This document shows positions 16,471 through 24,928 of a stretch of DNA of 38,351 nucleotides, piece by piece. The position numbers were made by a program, and so were the translations under genes. Every line of letters starts with the position of its first letter. Position 1 is the stretch's first letter. Source of the DNA: Laspinema sp. D2d (GTDB lineage: Bacteria > Cyanobacteriota > Cyanobacteriia > Cyanobacteriales > Laspinemataceae); contig NZ_JAMXFC010000049.1 in NCBI RefSeq assembly GCF_025370755.1, forward strand, positions 1 through 38,351, written 5' to 3'. The notes beneath the pieces are model-generated. The model ran no database searches. It was given only the letters and a program-made list of their open reading frames with translations, and had not been told where the DNA came from.

Positions 16471-17895
16471 TTAAACTAATGCTTTTAACAGAGTTTTAAG
16501 TTTGAGTTGCACTTCGGCTAATTCTTTGTCTGGATCGGACCCAGCAACAATTCCCGCCCCAGCATATAATCGGGCGCGATCGCCTTCAATTAAAGCGGAC
16601 CGAATGCCTACAATAAATTCACAGTTTCCATAGCCATCAATCCAGCCTAATGGGGCGGCATATAAACCGCGATCAAAGGCTTCATATCGGCGAATTTCTT
16701 GACAAGCGGTATCCCGGGGAACCCCAGCTACTGCCGGAGTGGGATGGAGGTCGGCTAAAATGTCTAAGGGATGAATTCCTGGGGGTAAGGTGGCTTGAAT
16801 TGGAGTCCAGAGATGTTGAATATTGGACAATTGTAATAACAACAATTGCGGGGGGACGTTGGGGGTTAGCCCTAACCGAGTCAGGCGATCGCAGATAAAA
16901 TCAATCACCACTCGATGTTCATGAATTTCTTTCTCACTGGATAACAGTAGTTTGGCTAATTCTGCATCTTCTCCTGATGTTTTACCGCGTGGGGCCGAAC
17001 CCGCTAAAGCATCAGTGGTTAATTGATGTTTATAAATAGACAGCAAACGTTCTGGACTGGCTCCAATAAAATTCGTTCCGCCGCCGTTTCCGGTGGCAAA
17101 AGTGTAGCAATCCGGATAAAGTCGGCGTAGATTATTCAGGGATTTGGCTAGGTTAATCGGACGGGGAAAGTTTAAATCAATGGCATCGGCTAAAACGATT
17201 TTATTTAAAGTTTTGTTGTTAATCCGGTTCAGGGCAGAGTAAACGGATTTTCTAAAATTTGCTGTGGGTTTAAAATCGTGATTTTGAAAAGATTGGTTCG
17301 GGAAATTTACTGGATCTAGCCAGCGAGAATTGGCCCAGCGAATTTGGGTGAGTTTATTACATAAATCTTGATGTAAGGCTTTAATATTATCCCGGGCTGA
17401 TAGAGAAAAGTTGGCGACGAACACTGAACGGTTGTGACATCGGGCAACTTGCCAACGGGGTAATAACACCGTAGCGCAAGGAAAGGCCGATTCTGGGGGG
17501 CGTAGGTCGTCAAAAAAGGTAAAGTTACAAAAAAAGTGGGGTCCCGCAAACGGCAGGTCCGTGGCCCCGGTGGTAATAGTATTCCCTAGACAGGATTGGA
17601 TAAAGGTTTGCGCTTTGACAAATCTGGCGGAACCCGAGGGGACATGAAAGGTGATCGCCGCCCCGATCGCCGCGATCGCTTCCCCTTTATTGCCATTTTC
17701 AAAATAAAAATGTGGGTCCTCCGGTTGGGCGATCGCCTGTAAAACCGCTAGGGGGTCCAGAGGGGGAAGTTCCAAGGATAGGGTGGCAATCTGGGGGCAT
17801 TCTTTCTCAACGGATACCTGCTGACAAGCGACAAGGAACTGATAAAGATCCTTGCGGTCTGGCTTCATGTTGGTATCAGACGGTACAACTAGCAT
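16471..17895 (-). CDS. menF: Isochorismate synthase (MenF type)
   Basis: 474-residue chorismate-utilising enzyme that converts chorismate to isochorismate, the first committed step to phylloquinone. C-terminal family landmarks: KIVLADAIDL (232-241), FIGASPERL (276-284), TDALAGSAPRG (294-304), the Mg-binding HEHRVV (325-330), LHPTPAVAGVPRDTA (383-397) and AGAGIVAGSDPDKELAE (445-461). An isochorismate-pyruvate lyase domain is absent, so it makes isochorismate rather than salicylate. The first ATG is used; no clear Shine-Dalgarno lies before it or before the next ATG nine codons on. It is the first gene of a menF-menD unit and diverges from the P450-menA-H-C-E side, with about 200 nt between. 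Confidence 0.96.
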   Translation of the reverse strand: MLVVPSDTNMKPDRKDLYQFLVACQQVSVEKECPQIATLSLELPPLDPLAVLQAIAQPEDPHFYFENGNKGEAIAAIGAAITFHVPSGSARFVKAQTFIQSCLGNTITTGATDLPFAGPHFFCNFTFFDDLRPPESAFPCATVLLPRWQVARCHNRSVFVANFSLSARDNIKALHQDLCNKLTQIRWANSRWLDPVNFPNQSFQNHDFKPTANFRKSVYSALNRINNKTLNKIVLADAIDLNFPRPINLAKSLNNLRRLYPDCYTFATGNGGGTNFIGASPERLLSIYKHQLTTDALAGSAPRGKTSGEDAELAKLLLSSEKEIHEHRVVIDFICDRLTRLGLTPNVPPQLLLLQLSNIQHLWTPIQATLPPGIHPLDILADLHPTPAVAGVPRDTACQEIRRYEAFDRGLYAAPLGWIDGYGNCEFIVGIRSALIEGDRARLYAGAGIVAGSDPDKELAEVQLKLKTLLKALV

Positions 17896-18092
17896 GGAGG
17901 AAAGGATGGCTTCTTGGGCTGGTTGGGGGAAATCGCCCCCGGTTTACGGCGGGTACCCTCAAAAGTACCTCCTATCTATCTAACCATCGCACGGTTCCCA
18001 CGGACACGCGCACTTGATGGGGACATCTACCCGGTACAATAGATCCCGCATTCTCAGCATTGTATGTCACTGAGGGATTTACAGGGGGTTCG

Positions 18093-19460
18093 ATGAAGTT
18101 GCCAGCAGGCCCTAGGGTACCGTTTTTTCTGCAATCGCTACAAATGATTGCCAATCCGATCGCCTATCTGGAACGGAATGCCAGTCGCTATGGTGACCCT
18201 TTCACCCTGCATTTATTAGGGGGAAACTCTCCCCCGGTGGTGTTTTTGAGTCATCCAGAAGGGATTCAACAGATTTTTACCTCGGCAGCAGGGGCGTTTG
18301 AGTTAGGGAAAATTACGGACCCCTTTCGCCCCCTCACTGGGTCCCAATCCCTGATTATGCAGGATGGGGCCAAGCATCAAGGGACCCGTCAGCTTTTGAT
18401 GCCGCCTTTACATGGGGAACGGTTGCAAGGGTATGGCAACCAGATTTGTGATATCACCTCGGAGGCGATCGCCCATTGGCAACCGGGTTCTAATCTCAAC
18501 CTACGTCAGGCCCTGTCGTCGATTTCGCTAAAAACCATTTTGCGGGTGGTGTTTGGCATGAACCCTGGGGAACGAGCCCACCAACTTGAACTCCTGATTG
18601 AGCCCTTTTTAGAGTCGGTGAACTCCACCCTCAACTCGGTGCAATTTTTTTGGAATCCGTTACAGCAAGATTTGGGTCCCTGGAGTCCTTGGGGAAAATT
18701 TCTGCGGCAACAGCAGCAAATTGACGCGTTAATTTATGCCGAAATTCGCGATCGCCGGGGTCAAACCGATGGCAGTGATGTCCTTTCTATGCTGATGTCG
18801 GCGCAAGATGAAGCGGGAAAGGGGATGGGAGATGCGGAATTGCGCGATCAGTTGATTACTCTGCTGTTGTTGGGTCATGATACGACGGCATCGGCCCTAA
18901 CTTGGGCCTTTTATTGGATTCATCAGGATTCTGAGGTGCGATCGCAATTGGTGGCGGAACTCGATAGTCTCGGGAGTTACCCCAACCCGATGGCAGTGGC
19001 GCAATTGCCCTTTCTGCAAGCGGTTTGTCAAGAGGCCCTGCGTCTGTATCCGATCGCCTTGATTTCTCAACCTCGGGTAGTCAAGGAATCGGTAGAAATT
19101 CAGGGGTATGAATTTGCCCCGGGGACCGTGTTGGTTCCCTGCATTTATTTAGCCCATCGGCGTCCGGAGGTGTATCCGGAACCCTTAGCATTTAAGCCTC
19201 AGCGGTTTTGCGATCGCAAGTTTTCACCCTATGAATATTTTCCCTTTGGCGGGGGGAGTCGCAGTTGTATTGGCATGGCCCTAGCAATGTACGAGATGAA
19301 GTTGGTCCTGGCAACGGTCCTCTCCCGCTATGAATTGGCCCTCTGCGATAAAGGACCGATTCGCCCTCACCGTCGCGGGATTACCTTTGTCCCTTCGGCT
19401 AATTTTCAATTGGTTGTCAAACAGAGGCGATCGGCTGCTTTGTCCCCAGCGATGGGATAG
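18093..19460 (+). CDS. Cytochrome P450, CYP110-like
   Basis: 455-residue soluble-type P450 monooxygenase. Landmarks: I-helix oxygen-binding motif LGHDTTASAL (260-269), K-helix EALR (314-317) and the haem loop FPFGGGSRSCIG (383-394) with ligand Cys392. The proline-rich N-terminus KLPAGPRVPF and general sequence resemble the cyanobacterial CYP110 family, which hydroxylates fatty acids or terpenoids with ferredoxin as donor; substrate here is unknown. The ATG at 18093 follows AGGGGG at good spacing, better than the TTG at 18060. It is placed between the divergent menF-menD and menA-H-C-E units. A terminator-like hairpin follows, so it is probably a separate transcript; a role in quinone metabolism is only a guess from position. 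Confidence 0.92.
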   Translation: MKLPAGPRVPFFLQSLQMIANPIAYLERNASRYGDPFTLHLLGGNSPPVVFLSHPEGIQQIFTSAAGAFELGKITDPFRPLTGSQSLIMQDGAKHQGTRQLLMPPLHGERLQGYGNQICDITSEAIAHWQPGSNLNLRQALSSISLKTILRVVFGMNPGERAHQLELLIEPFLESVNSTLNSVQFFWNPLQQDLGPWSPWGKFLRQQQQIDALIYAEIRDRRGQTDGSDVLSMLMSAQDEAGKGMGDAELRDQLITLLLLGHDTTASALTWAFYWIHQDSEVRSQLVAELDSLGSYPNPMAVAQLPFLQAVCQEALRLYPIALISQPRVVKESVEIQGYEFAPGTVLVPCIYLAHRRPEVYPEPLAFKPQRFCDRKFSPYEYFPFGGGSRSCIGMALAMYEMKLVLATVLSRYELALCDKGPIRPHRRGITFVPSANFQLVVKQRRSAALSPAMG

Positions 19461-19469
19461 GGTCCGACC

Positions 19470-19515
19470 CTACACCTCGTGAGGGGGTGGGGTTGTTCTT
19501 TTTAATTCTTAATTT
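19470..19515 (+). terminator. Probable terminator of the P450 gene
   Basis: Hairpin CACCTC-GTGA-GGGGTG (one T.G pair, partly extended by flanking C/G runs), followed by TTGTTCTTTTTAATT. Confidence 0.55.
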
Positions 19516-19592
19516 TTATTTCATCCTCTCAGACTTTTCTATCCTCCATCGTAAAATGATGGGGCTGGTTGGAAGAATAATAGGAATAATCA

Positions 19593-20489
19593 ATGACAAC
19601 TCAGACCATTCAGCCCTCGAATTACAAGTTATGGTTAGCTGCTATTAAACCTCCCATGTATAGTGTGGCCATCATGCCAATTTGGGTGGGAACTGCGGTG
19701 GCTTGGTATGAGCATCATTCCCTGAACTGGTCGATATTTTCTACCTTTATTAGTTCGGCCATTTTAATTTTGGCATGGGAAAATCTTAGCAATGATGTAT
19801 TTGATTCCGACACAGGAATTGACAAGAAAAAGTATCATTCTTTAGTCAATTTAACCGGAAATAAATCTTTGATTTTTTGGTCGGGCAATCTCTGTTTAGG
19901 CCTAGGTATTTTAGGAATTGGGGCAGTTTGTTGGTGGCAACGAGATTTAACAGTTCTGGGGTTAATTCTGCTTTGTTGTTTCTTGGGCTATATGTATCAA
20001 GGTCCCCCGTTTAGGCTTGGCTATCAAGGATTGGGGGAATTTCTCTGTTTTTTTGCCTTTGGTCCTCTGGGGGTTTCGGCGGCTTATTATAGCCAGGTTC
20101 AGAGTTGGTCCAGTCTGAGTTTATTGGTTTCAATTGTGGTAGGAATTGCAACAACGTTGGTGTTATTTTGTTCCCATTTTCACCAAGTTGAGGATGATTT
20201 AGCCGCCGGGAAGCGATCGCCTTTGGTTCGCATGGGGACTCTTCGGGGTGCTCAACTCTTACCCTGGTTTTGTGGGAGTATTTTCGCGATTACAGGGGTT
20301 TTGGTTGCCCTGGGTAGTTTCCCGGTTTGGACGTTACTCAGTTTTGCGGGATTGCCTGCGAGTTTGAAACTCTGCCGTCATGTTGCCACTTATCATGACA
20401 GTCCGGAAAAAGTGAGTAACTGCAAATTTATTGCGATCGCTGTTCATTTTTGGAGTGGGTTATTGTTAGGACTGGGATTTATTCTCTAA
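19593..20489 (+). CDS. menA: 1,4-dihydroxy-2-naphthoate phytyltransferase (MenA)
   Basis: Integral membrane prenyltransferase of the UbiA family, 298 residues with 8-9 hydrophobic spans. It attaches the phytyl chain to DHNA, giving 2-phytyl-1,4-naphthoquinol for photosystem I. The Mg-diphosphate motif is NDVFDSDTG (67-75); the second acidic motif lies in HFHQVEDDLAAGKRS. YQGPPFRLGYQGLGE is a conserved MenA/UbiA loop. It is the first of four genes in pathway-related order (menA, menH, menC, menE) on the plus strand. An 8-bp hairpin sits between menA and menH. A short CCATC/GATGG hairpin is present in the leader at about 19550-19566. Confidence 0.96.
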   Translation: MTTQTIQPSNYKLWLAAIKPPMYSVAIMPIWVGTAVAWYEHHSLNWSIFSTFISSAILILAWENLSNDVFDSDTGIDKKKYHSLVNLTGNKSLIFWSGNLCLGLGILGIGAVCWWQRDLTVLGLILLCCFLGYMYQGPPFRLGYQGLGEFLCFFAFGPLGVSAAYYSQVQSWSSLSLLVSIVVGIATTLVLFCSHFHQVEDDLAAGKRSPLVRMGTLRGAQLLPWFCGSIFAITGVLVALGSFPVWTLLSFAGLPASLKLCRHVATYHDSPEKVSNCKFIAIAVHFWSGLLLGLGFIL

Positions 20490-20524
20490 AGAAATTTTCC
20501 AGCTATCTAATTTTTAAATAGGAG

Positions 20525-20545
20525 TGGGGGACGGTTTTGCCGTTC
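20525..20545 (+). promoter_or_regulatory. Intercistronic hairpin between menA and menH
   Basis: GGGGACGG and CCGTTCCC pair over 8 bp (one G.T) around TTTTG, 18 nt before the menH ATG. There is no U-tract afterwards, so it is more likely an mRNA-stability or translation element than a terminator. Confidence 0.4.
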
Positions 20546-20562
20546 CCTTCATAACAATAAAA

Positions 20563-21360
20563 ATGTCCAGTTTGTATGAATTTCATTATAAAATTTTCGG
20601 AAATACCCAAAACCCTTCCATTCTATTGTTGCATGGCTTTATGGGTAAAGGTGATAATTTTTCCGAATTAATTCAGCATCTCTTGGATAAATTTTGCTGT
20701 GTGACAGTGGATTTACCGGGACATGGGAAAACTCAGATTTGGGGGGGAGATGACTGTTATCAAATTCCTCAGACAGCCCAAGGGTTAATTCAGTTATTAA
20801 ATGAGTTAGAAATTGTCCGGTGTTATTTACTGGGATATTCGATGGGAGGGCGATTGGCATTGTATTTAACCCTGCATTTCCCGGAACGTTTTGAAAAAGT
20901 GATTTTAGAATCGGCTTCACCCGGGTTGCAGTCTGCGGAAGCGCGATCGCAACGTCGTTATCAGGATGAAATTCTCGCCCAACAGTTGGAAACACAGGAT
21001 TTTTACTCATTTTTAAGCCAGTGGTATCAGCAACCCTTGTTTGATTCGGTTCGCCATCATCCCAACTTTGATCGCCTCTTCCAGAATCGCTTGCAAAATC
21101 AACCCCAACTCTTAGCAATTTCCCTGCGACAGATGGGAAGCGGCAGTCAACCCTCCCTCTGGGAAATGCTGCCCTCTCATCCCGTTCCCCTGCTGTTACT
21201 GGTGGGAGAATGGGATCATAAATTCCAAGAAATTAATCACAAAATTACCCAAGTCTGTCCTGTTGCCCAACTGGAAATTATCCCCGATAGCGGGCATACG
21301 ATCCATTGGGAAAATCCATCGGTCTATCTCAAATCAGTGATAAAATTCTTTTCAGGTTAG
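20563..21360 (+). CDS. menH: 2-succinyl-6-hydroxy-2,4-cyclohexadiene-1-carboxylate synthase (MenH), alpha/beta hydrolase
   Basis: 265-residue alpha/beta-hydrolase. MenH eliminates pyruvate from SEPHCHC to give SHCHC. Landmarks: oxyanion LLHGFMG (about 22-28), VDLPGHGKT, nucleophile elbow GYSMGG (91-96, Ser93), acid Asp in VGEWDHKF and His in SGHTIHWENP near the C-terminus. The family resemblance alone would leave other hydrolases possible; its place between menA and menC makes the MenH call strong. I start at the ATG at 20563 (MSSLYEFHYK); a GTG at 20524 is in frame but lies inside the intercistronic hairpin. Confidence 0.92.
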   Translation: MSSLYEFHYKIFGNTQNPSILLLHGFMGKGDNFSELIQHLLDKFCCVTVDLPGHGKTQIWGGDDCYQIPQTAQGLIQLLNELEIVRCYLLGYSMGGRLALYLTLHFPERFEKVILESASPGLQSAEARSQRRYQDEILAQQLETQDFYSFLSQWYQQPLFDSVRHHPNFDRLFQNRLQNQPQLLAISLRQMGSGSQPSLWEMLPSHPVPLLLLVGEWDHKFQEINHKITQVCPVAQLEIIPDSGHTIHWENPSVYLKSVIKFFSG

Positions 21361-21367
21361 GGTGAGC

Positions 21368-21387
21368 ACCCCTTCATGAGGAGGGGT
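21368..21387 (+). promoter_or_regulatory. Intercistronic hairpin between menH and menC
   Basis: ACCCCTTC-ATGA-GGAGGGGT forms an 8-bp stem (one T.G), 8 nt past the menH stop. No U-tract follows, so complete termination is unlikely. It resembles the menA-menH hairpin in position but not in sequence. Confidence 0.4.
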
Positions 21388-21463
21388 TCGGTGAAACGGA
21401 TAGAATAACTATTCCCCACTGGCTGATAATTTCCTCCCTCTTTCATGGCAACCGGATCATATT

Positions 21464-22450
21464 ATGAATTATAAATTTGAGTTTCGTCCCTATGAACGCA
21501 AGTTTAAACGCCCTCTGCAAACCAGTCACGGGACTTGGGAAATTCGGGAGGGAATTATCCTGCGCCTAACTGCTGATAATGGAAAGATCGGGTTTGGTGA
21601 AATTGCACCCATCGGATGGTTTGGTTCGGAAACGTTTTTAGAAGCTTTAGACTATTGTCGTAATCTGCCGGATGTCATTAGCGATCGCACAATTTTTTCA
21701 ATTCCTCCGAACTTACCCGCTTGCCAATTTGGCTTAGAATCAGCCTGGGAATCAGCCACCTTAAAAACACAGTTCAAATCGGCTTTTTCAGAAGATAAAA
21801 CTCCCGCATCCAATTCAAACTATAGCGGCTTGTTACCTGGGGGGGAAGGGGCTTTACTCGGGCGTCAAATCCTCTGGATGCAAGGATATCGAACGTTTAA
21901 ATGGAAAATTGGCGTTTTGCCATTCCAGCGAGAAGTCCGGATTTTACAGGAACTGGTTCTCGCGTTGCAGCAAGGGGCGGGCGATCACCCTGTTTCCCTT
22001 CGCCTGGATGCCAATGGGGGACTCAGTTTGGCAGAGGCGGAAGCATGGCTAAAAATCTGTGATCAACTTGGGGAAATCATTGAATATCTGGAACAACCTC
22101 TGCCGGTAACGGAGTTGGAGGCGATGGTGGGGTTGGGAACTCGCTTTTCCACGGCGATCGCTTTAGATGAATCTGTCGCTACTTTGCCACAAATGCAATC
22201 AGTTTATCGCCAAGGGTGGTTGGGAATTTATGTGATTAAACCCTGTATTGCTGGTTCTCCCTCGGAATTGCGGCAATTTTGCCATTTACACCAGATTGAT
22301 GCAGTTTTTTCTTCAGTATTTGAGACAGAAATTGGCAGAAAGACGGTTCTGAAATTAGCAGCAGAAATTCAGCCCATCAGCCATCGCGCCCTCGGATTTG
22401 GGGTAGACCATTTATTGGAATCCGAGAAGGCTTTAGAACTCTTATGGTAG
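21464..22450 (+). CDS. menC: o-Succinylbenzoate synthase (MenC)
   Basis: 328-residue enolase-superfamily enzyme that dehydrates SHCHC to o-succinylbenzoate. All catalytic positions are visible: the KxK motif FKWKIG (Lys146 and Lys148), the Mg ligands Asp182 (RLDANGG), Glu210 (YLEQPLP) and Asp235 (ALDESVA), and the second acid/base Lys259 (YVIKPCIAG). The last codons overlap the start of menE by 7 nt, so the two proteins are translationally coupled. Confidence 0.96.
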   Translation: MNYKFEFRPYERKFKRPLQTSHGTWEIREGIILRLTADNGKIGFGEIAPIGWFGSETFLEALDYCRNLPDVISDRTIFSIPPNLPACQFGLESAWESATLKTQFKSAFSEDKTPASNSNYSGLLPGGEGALLGRQILWMQGYRTFKWKIGVLPFQREVRILQELVLALQQGAGDHPVSLRLDANGGLSLAEAEAWLKICDQLGEIIEYLEQPLPVTELEAMVGLGTRFSTAIALDESVATLPQMQSVYRQGWLGIYVIKPCIAGSPSELRQFCHLHQIDAVFSSVFETEIGRKTVLKLAAEIQPISHRALGFGVDHLLESEKALELLW

Positions 22451-23865
22451 AATTTTTCTCAGTAACATTCCCCCCAATTAACCGAGCACCTATCCCCCAT
22501 CAGCCGCCCTGTTTCAGTTGGCAAAAATCTGATTTAATAAGCTGGATGGAGGAAGAGAGGGGAGATTTAGGGACGACTGCCTTGCAGTTTTTTTCCCAAT
22601 TAACCCAGCAGAAAATTCCCCAAACTTTGTTGCTGGCAGAACGAGACCCCGTAAGATTTTTAGCCGGTTTTATTGCAGCGGTTGCCGCCGATTGTCCTCT
22701 ATTTTTAGGGAATCCCAACTGGGTGGATAGCGAATGGCGATCGGCAATCGAACAGATTCAACCCGATCGCATTTGGCATCAGGGACAGGACTTTCCCGGA
22801 AAGGCTTGTCAAAATCCCCAGGATACTATCCCTTCGGGAATTATGATTCCAACCGGGGGTTCCTCGGGTCGCCTGCGCTTTGCTATTCATACTTGGGAAA
22901 CTTTAATGGCATCGGTAGCTGGATTTACCCAGTATTTCCAACTCCCTCGGGTTAACTCCTGCTGTGTTTTACCTCTATTTCATGTCAGCGGGTTGATGCA
23001 ATTTCTCCGGTCTTTTACCACCGGAGGAACGTTTGTCAATCTTTTAGATTATAAAACAATTGTAGAGGAAACTGCAACCCACATCAACCCCAAAGAGTTT
23101 TTTATTTCCCTCGTTCCAACTCAATTAAATAGACTTTTAAATAATCCCCAATCTGCCCATTATTTATCGAAATTTCAGACAGTTTTGTTAGGGGGCGCAC
23201 CGGCATGGCCGGAATTGTTGAAACGGGCAAAATATTATCAAATTCCCCTCTCTCTCACCTACGGTATGACGGAAACTGCTTCCCAAATTGTCACTCTCAA
23301 ACCAGCGGATTTTCTAGCAGGAAATCAGAGTTGTGGGCGGGTGTTGCCTCATGCCCAAATTACAATTAAAAATCTTGCCGGGGAAGCGTTAGAAGTCGGT
23401 AAAACGGGGATGATTACCATCCAAGCTGATTCTCTGGCGAAGGGATATTATCCGGGAGACAATGTTGCCTTTGGGTTTAACTCGTTTCAATCCGATGATT
23501 TGGGGTTCATCGATGAAGGGGGGTATTTAACTGTGGTAGGACGCCACAGCGATAAAATTATTAGTGGGGGTGAAAATATTTATCCGGCAGAAGTGGAGGC
23601 GGCGATTCTGGGGACGGGTTTGGTTGAAGATGTTTGTGCGATCGCCGTAGCGGATCAGGATTGGGGTCAAGTGGTGACAGCGGTTTACGTTCCCAAGGGC
23701 GGCGTCGAATCAGAGGCGATCGCCTCGTTACTCACTGATACCTTATCACCCTTTAAGCGTCCGAAATATTGGGTACAAATAGACAGGTTACCTCGGAACA
23801 ATCGCGGAAAAATCTCCCGCAGTAGGGTTCAAGAAATGGTCTTAATTCAACTCAAACTTCAGTAG
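22444..23865 (+). CDS. menE: o-Succinylbenzoate-CoA ligase (MenE)
   Basis: 473-residue ANL-superfamily acyl-CoA synthetase that adenylates o-succinylbenzoate and forms OSB-CoA. Motifs: P-loop-like IMIPTGGSSGRLRF, LTYGMTETASQIV, the GRHSDKIISGGENIYPAEVE hinge region, and the C-terminal catalytic lysine in RNNRGKISR. The ATG lies inside the menC stop region (ctcttATGgtag). It closes the plus-strand men unit; the next step, MenB (DHNA-CoA synthase), is not in the window. Confidence 0.95.
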   Translation: MVEFFSVTFPPINRAPIPHQPPCFSWQKSDLISWMEEERGDLGTTALQFFSQLTQQKIPQTLLLAERDPVRFLAGFIAAVAADCPLFLGNPNWVDSEWRSAIEQIQPDRIWHQGQDFPGKACQNPQDTIPSGIMIPTGGSSGRLRFAIHTWETLMASVAGFTQYFQLPRVNSCCVLPLFHVSGLMQFLRSFTTGGTFVNLLDYKTIVEETATHINPKEFFISLVPTQLNRLLNNPQSAHYLSKFQTVLLGGAPAWPELLKRAKYYQIPLSLTYGMTETASQIVTLKPADFLAGNQSCGRVLPHAQITIKNLAGEALEVGKTGMITIQADSLAKGYYPGDNVAFGFNSFQSDDLGFIDEGGYLTVVGRHSDKIISGGENIYPAEVEAAILGTGLVEDVCAIAVADQDWGQVVTAVYVPKGGVESEAIASLLTDTLSPFKRPKYWVQIDRLPRNNRGKISRSRVQEMVLIQLKLQ

Positions 23866-23952
23866 TTGATACCGTCAAAAGAAACCTATTTCAAACTCAA
23901 TATTCAGGTTTCCAAGTGAAATTAAAGGCTCTTTTGAATCAAGGGAATGGTC

Positions 23953-24291
23953 TTAACCCTCACGCATCACATGGGGAAATTCCATGTGATAAACCTGTTC
24001 CCAAAGATATTTTACATAAGACTGATTAGACGGCACAATTGTCCGATCGTAAGCCAAATCCGCAGCCGCCCGATCTAAAATTCGCACATCAATCGGGTTA
24101 AGTCGTTGCCGCCTTTTACTCGAACTGAGTAACCAGACAATTTGAAACATCGTTTCTGGGGCAGCGGTGGTGTTCGGATTTGACCAGGCCCTTGCTAAAG
24201 GCTGACTCTCGTTACTCTCGTTAATGCGATCGGTCCGGTCCCAATAGCCTAATTGCCGAATCTGTTCGTAAAGTTCCTGTTCGATTTTCAT
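23953..24291 (-). CDS. Hypothetical protein, 112 residues
   Basis: A soluble, charged protein starting MKIEQELYEQIRQLGYWDRTDR with several Trp and Tyr residues (FQIVWLLSSSKRRQRL, VKYLWEQVYHMEF). It has no signal peptide, membrane span or motif I can assign. It resembles the many small conserved cyanobacterial proteins without known function. It lies on the minus strand 130 nt downstream of the thioesterase, beyond a hairpin at 24398-24421, so it may be a separate unit. Coding status is supported by a clean ATG and by non-random composition. Confidence 0.7.
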   Translation of the reverse strand: MKIEQELYEQIRQLGYWDRTDRINESNESQPLARAWSNPNTTAAPETMFQIVWLLSSSKRRQRLNPIDVRILDRAAADLAYDRTIVPSNQSYVKYLWEQVYHMEFPHVMREG

Positions 24292-24397
24292 TATTGCTAA
24301 GTGTTCTACAAGGAAAGTATCGTGGGCGCTCGGTCGAGTCCACGGTGTTCTTATTGAGATATAGTTATAATATTAAACTTTGATTAAAACAGTATTA

Positions 24398-24421
24398 AGA
24401 TTTACAAATTTTTGTAAATCT
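24398..24421 (-). terminator. Hairpin directly after the thioesterase stop
   Basis: Perfect 10-bp AGATTTACAA/TTGTAAATCT with loop ATTT, abutting the TAA of the thioesterase gene on the minus strand. It is A/T-rich with only a weak T stretch after it, so termination is probably partial. Confidence 0.45.
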
Positions 24422-24853
24422 TTAAAAATTTTTACCTGAGTCAGACCAACTCTCGATCCAGTGAATCATGGCTGACGGTAGGGGTTGGCGGGTTCGGGAT
24501 TGGGGATCAATGGAAACGTGTTCGGTTCGCGCTTTTGCCAAAGGACGTTCTGTAGGCATTGAGGCAGCCTGGATTAAGTAGGTAATTTCAAAGCGATCGC
24601 CAGTGAGGGCGTGAGGGGTTAAGGAGATCGCTACTTCCTCCCCACAAAACAGGGGCTGAAAAAAGTCAATATCGGCATGAACAATGGGAATGGCAGCCCT
24701 AGGGTTATTAAAAAAAGTGCGTAATTCAATTCCCGTTGCTATCAGGGATGCCTCATAGGCTTCATGGCAGATGGAGAGAAGATTGGCAAAATAGACGACC
24801 CCAGCAGCATCGGTATCAGCAAAGCGAATTATACGGGAGTAAAAAAAGGGCAT
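24422..24853 (-). CDS. Hotdog thioesterase, probable 1,4-dihydroxy-2-naphthoyl-CoA hydrolase
   Basis: About 143 residues with the 4-hydroxybenzoyl-CoA thioesterase-type hotdog fold. The signature RIIRFADTDAAGVVYFAN holds the catalytic Asp, and ICHEAYEASL follows as in the Slr0204 group. Slr0204-type enzymes hydrolyse DHNA-CoA to DHNA in cyanobacterial phylloquinone synthesis, and the gene lies within 600 nt of menE, so this function fits both family and context. The start is chosen at the ATG at 24853 (MPFFYSRIIRF), which gives the usual family N-terminus. ATGs at 24874 and 24880 are alternatives; none has a clear ribosome binding site. It is downstream of the AAA-like ATPase on the same strand by 75 nt and may be cotranscribed with it. 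Confidence 0.85.
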   Translation of the reverse strand: MPFFYSRIIRFADTDAAGVVYFANLLSICHEAYEASLIATGIELRTFFNNPRAAIPIVHADIDFFQPLFCGEEVAISLTPHALTGDRFEITYLIQAASMPTERPLAKARTEHVSIDPQSRTRQPLPSAMIHWIESWSDSGKNF

Positions 24854-24928
24854 GGACAGTTTCACGGAAAGCATTGGCATCCAGAATAGCCGATCGCCGT
24901 CCCCGTTTTTCCAGATCCCCAATAAGTT

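Noticed and set aside
20639-21118. Long minus-strand open frame inside menH.
   Set aside because: Shadow of a clear enzyme gene; no start signal and no protein-like motif.
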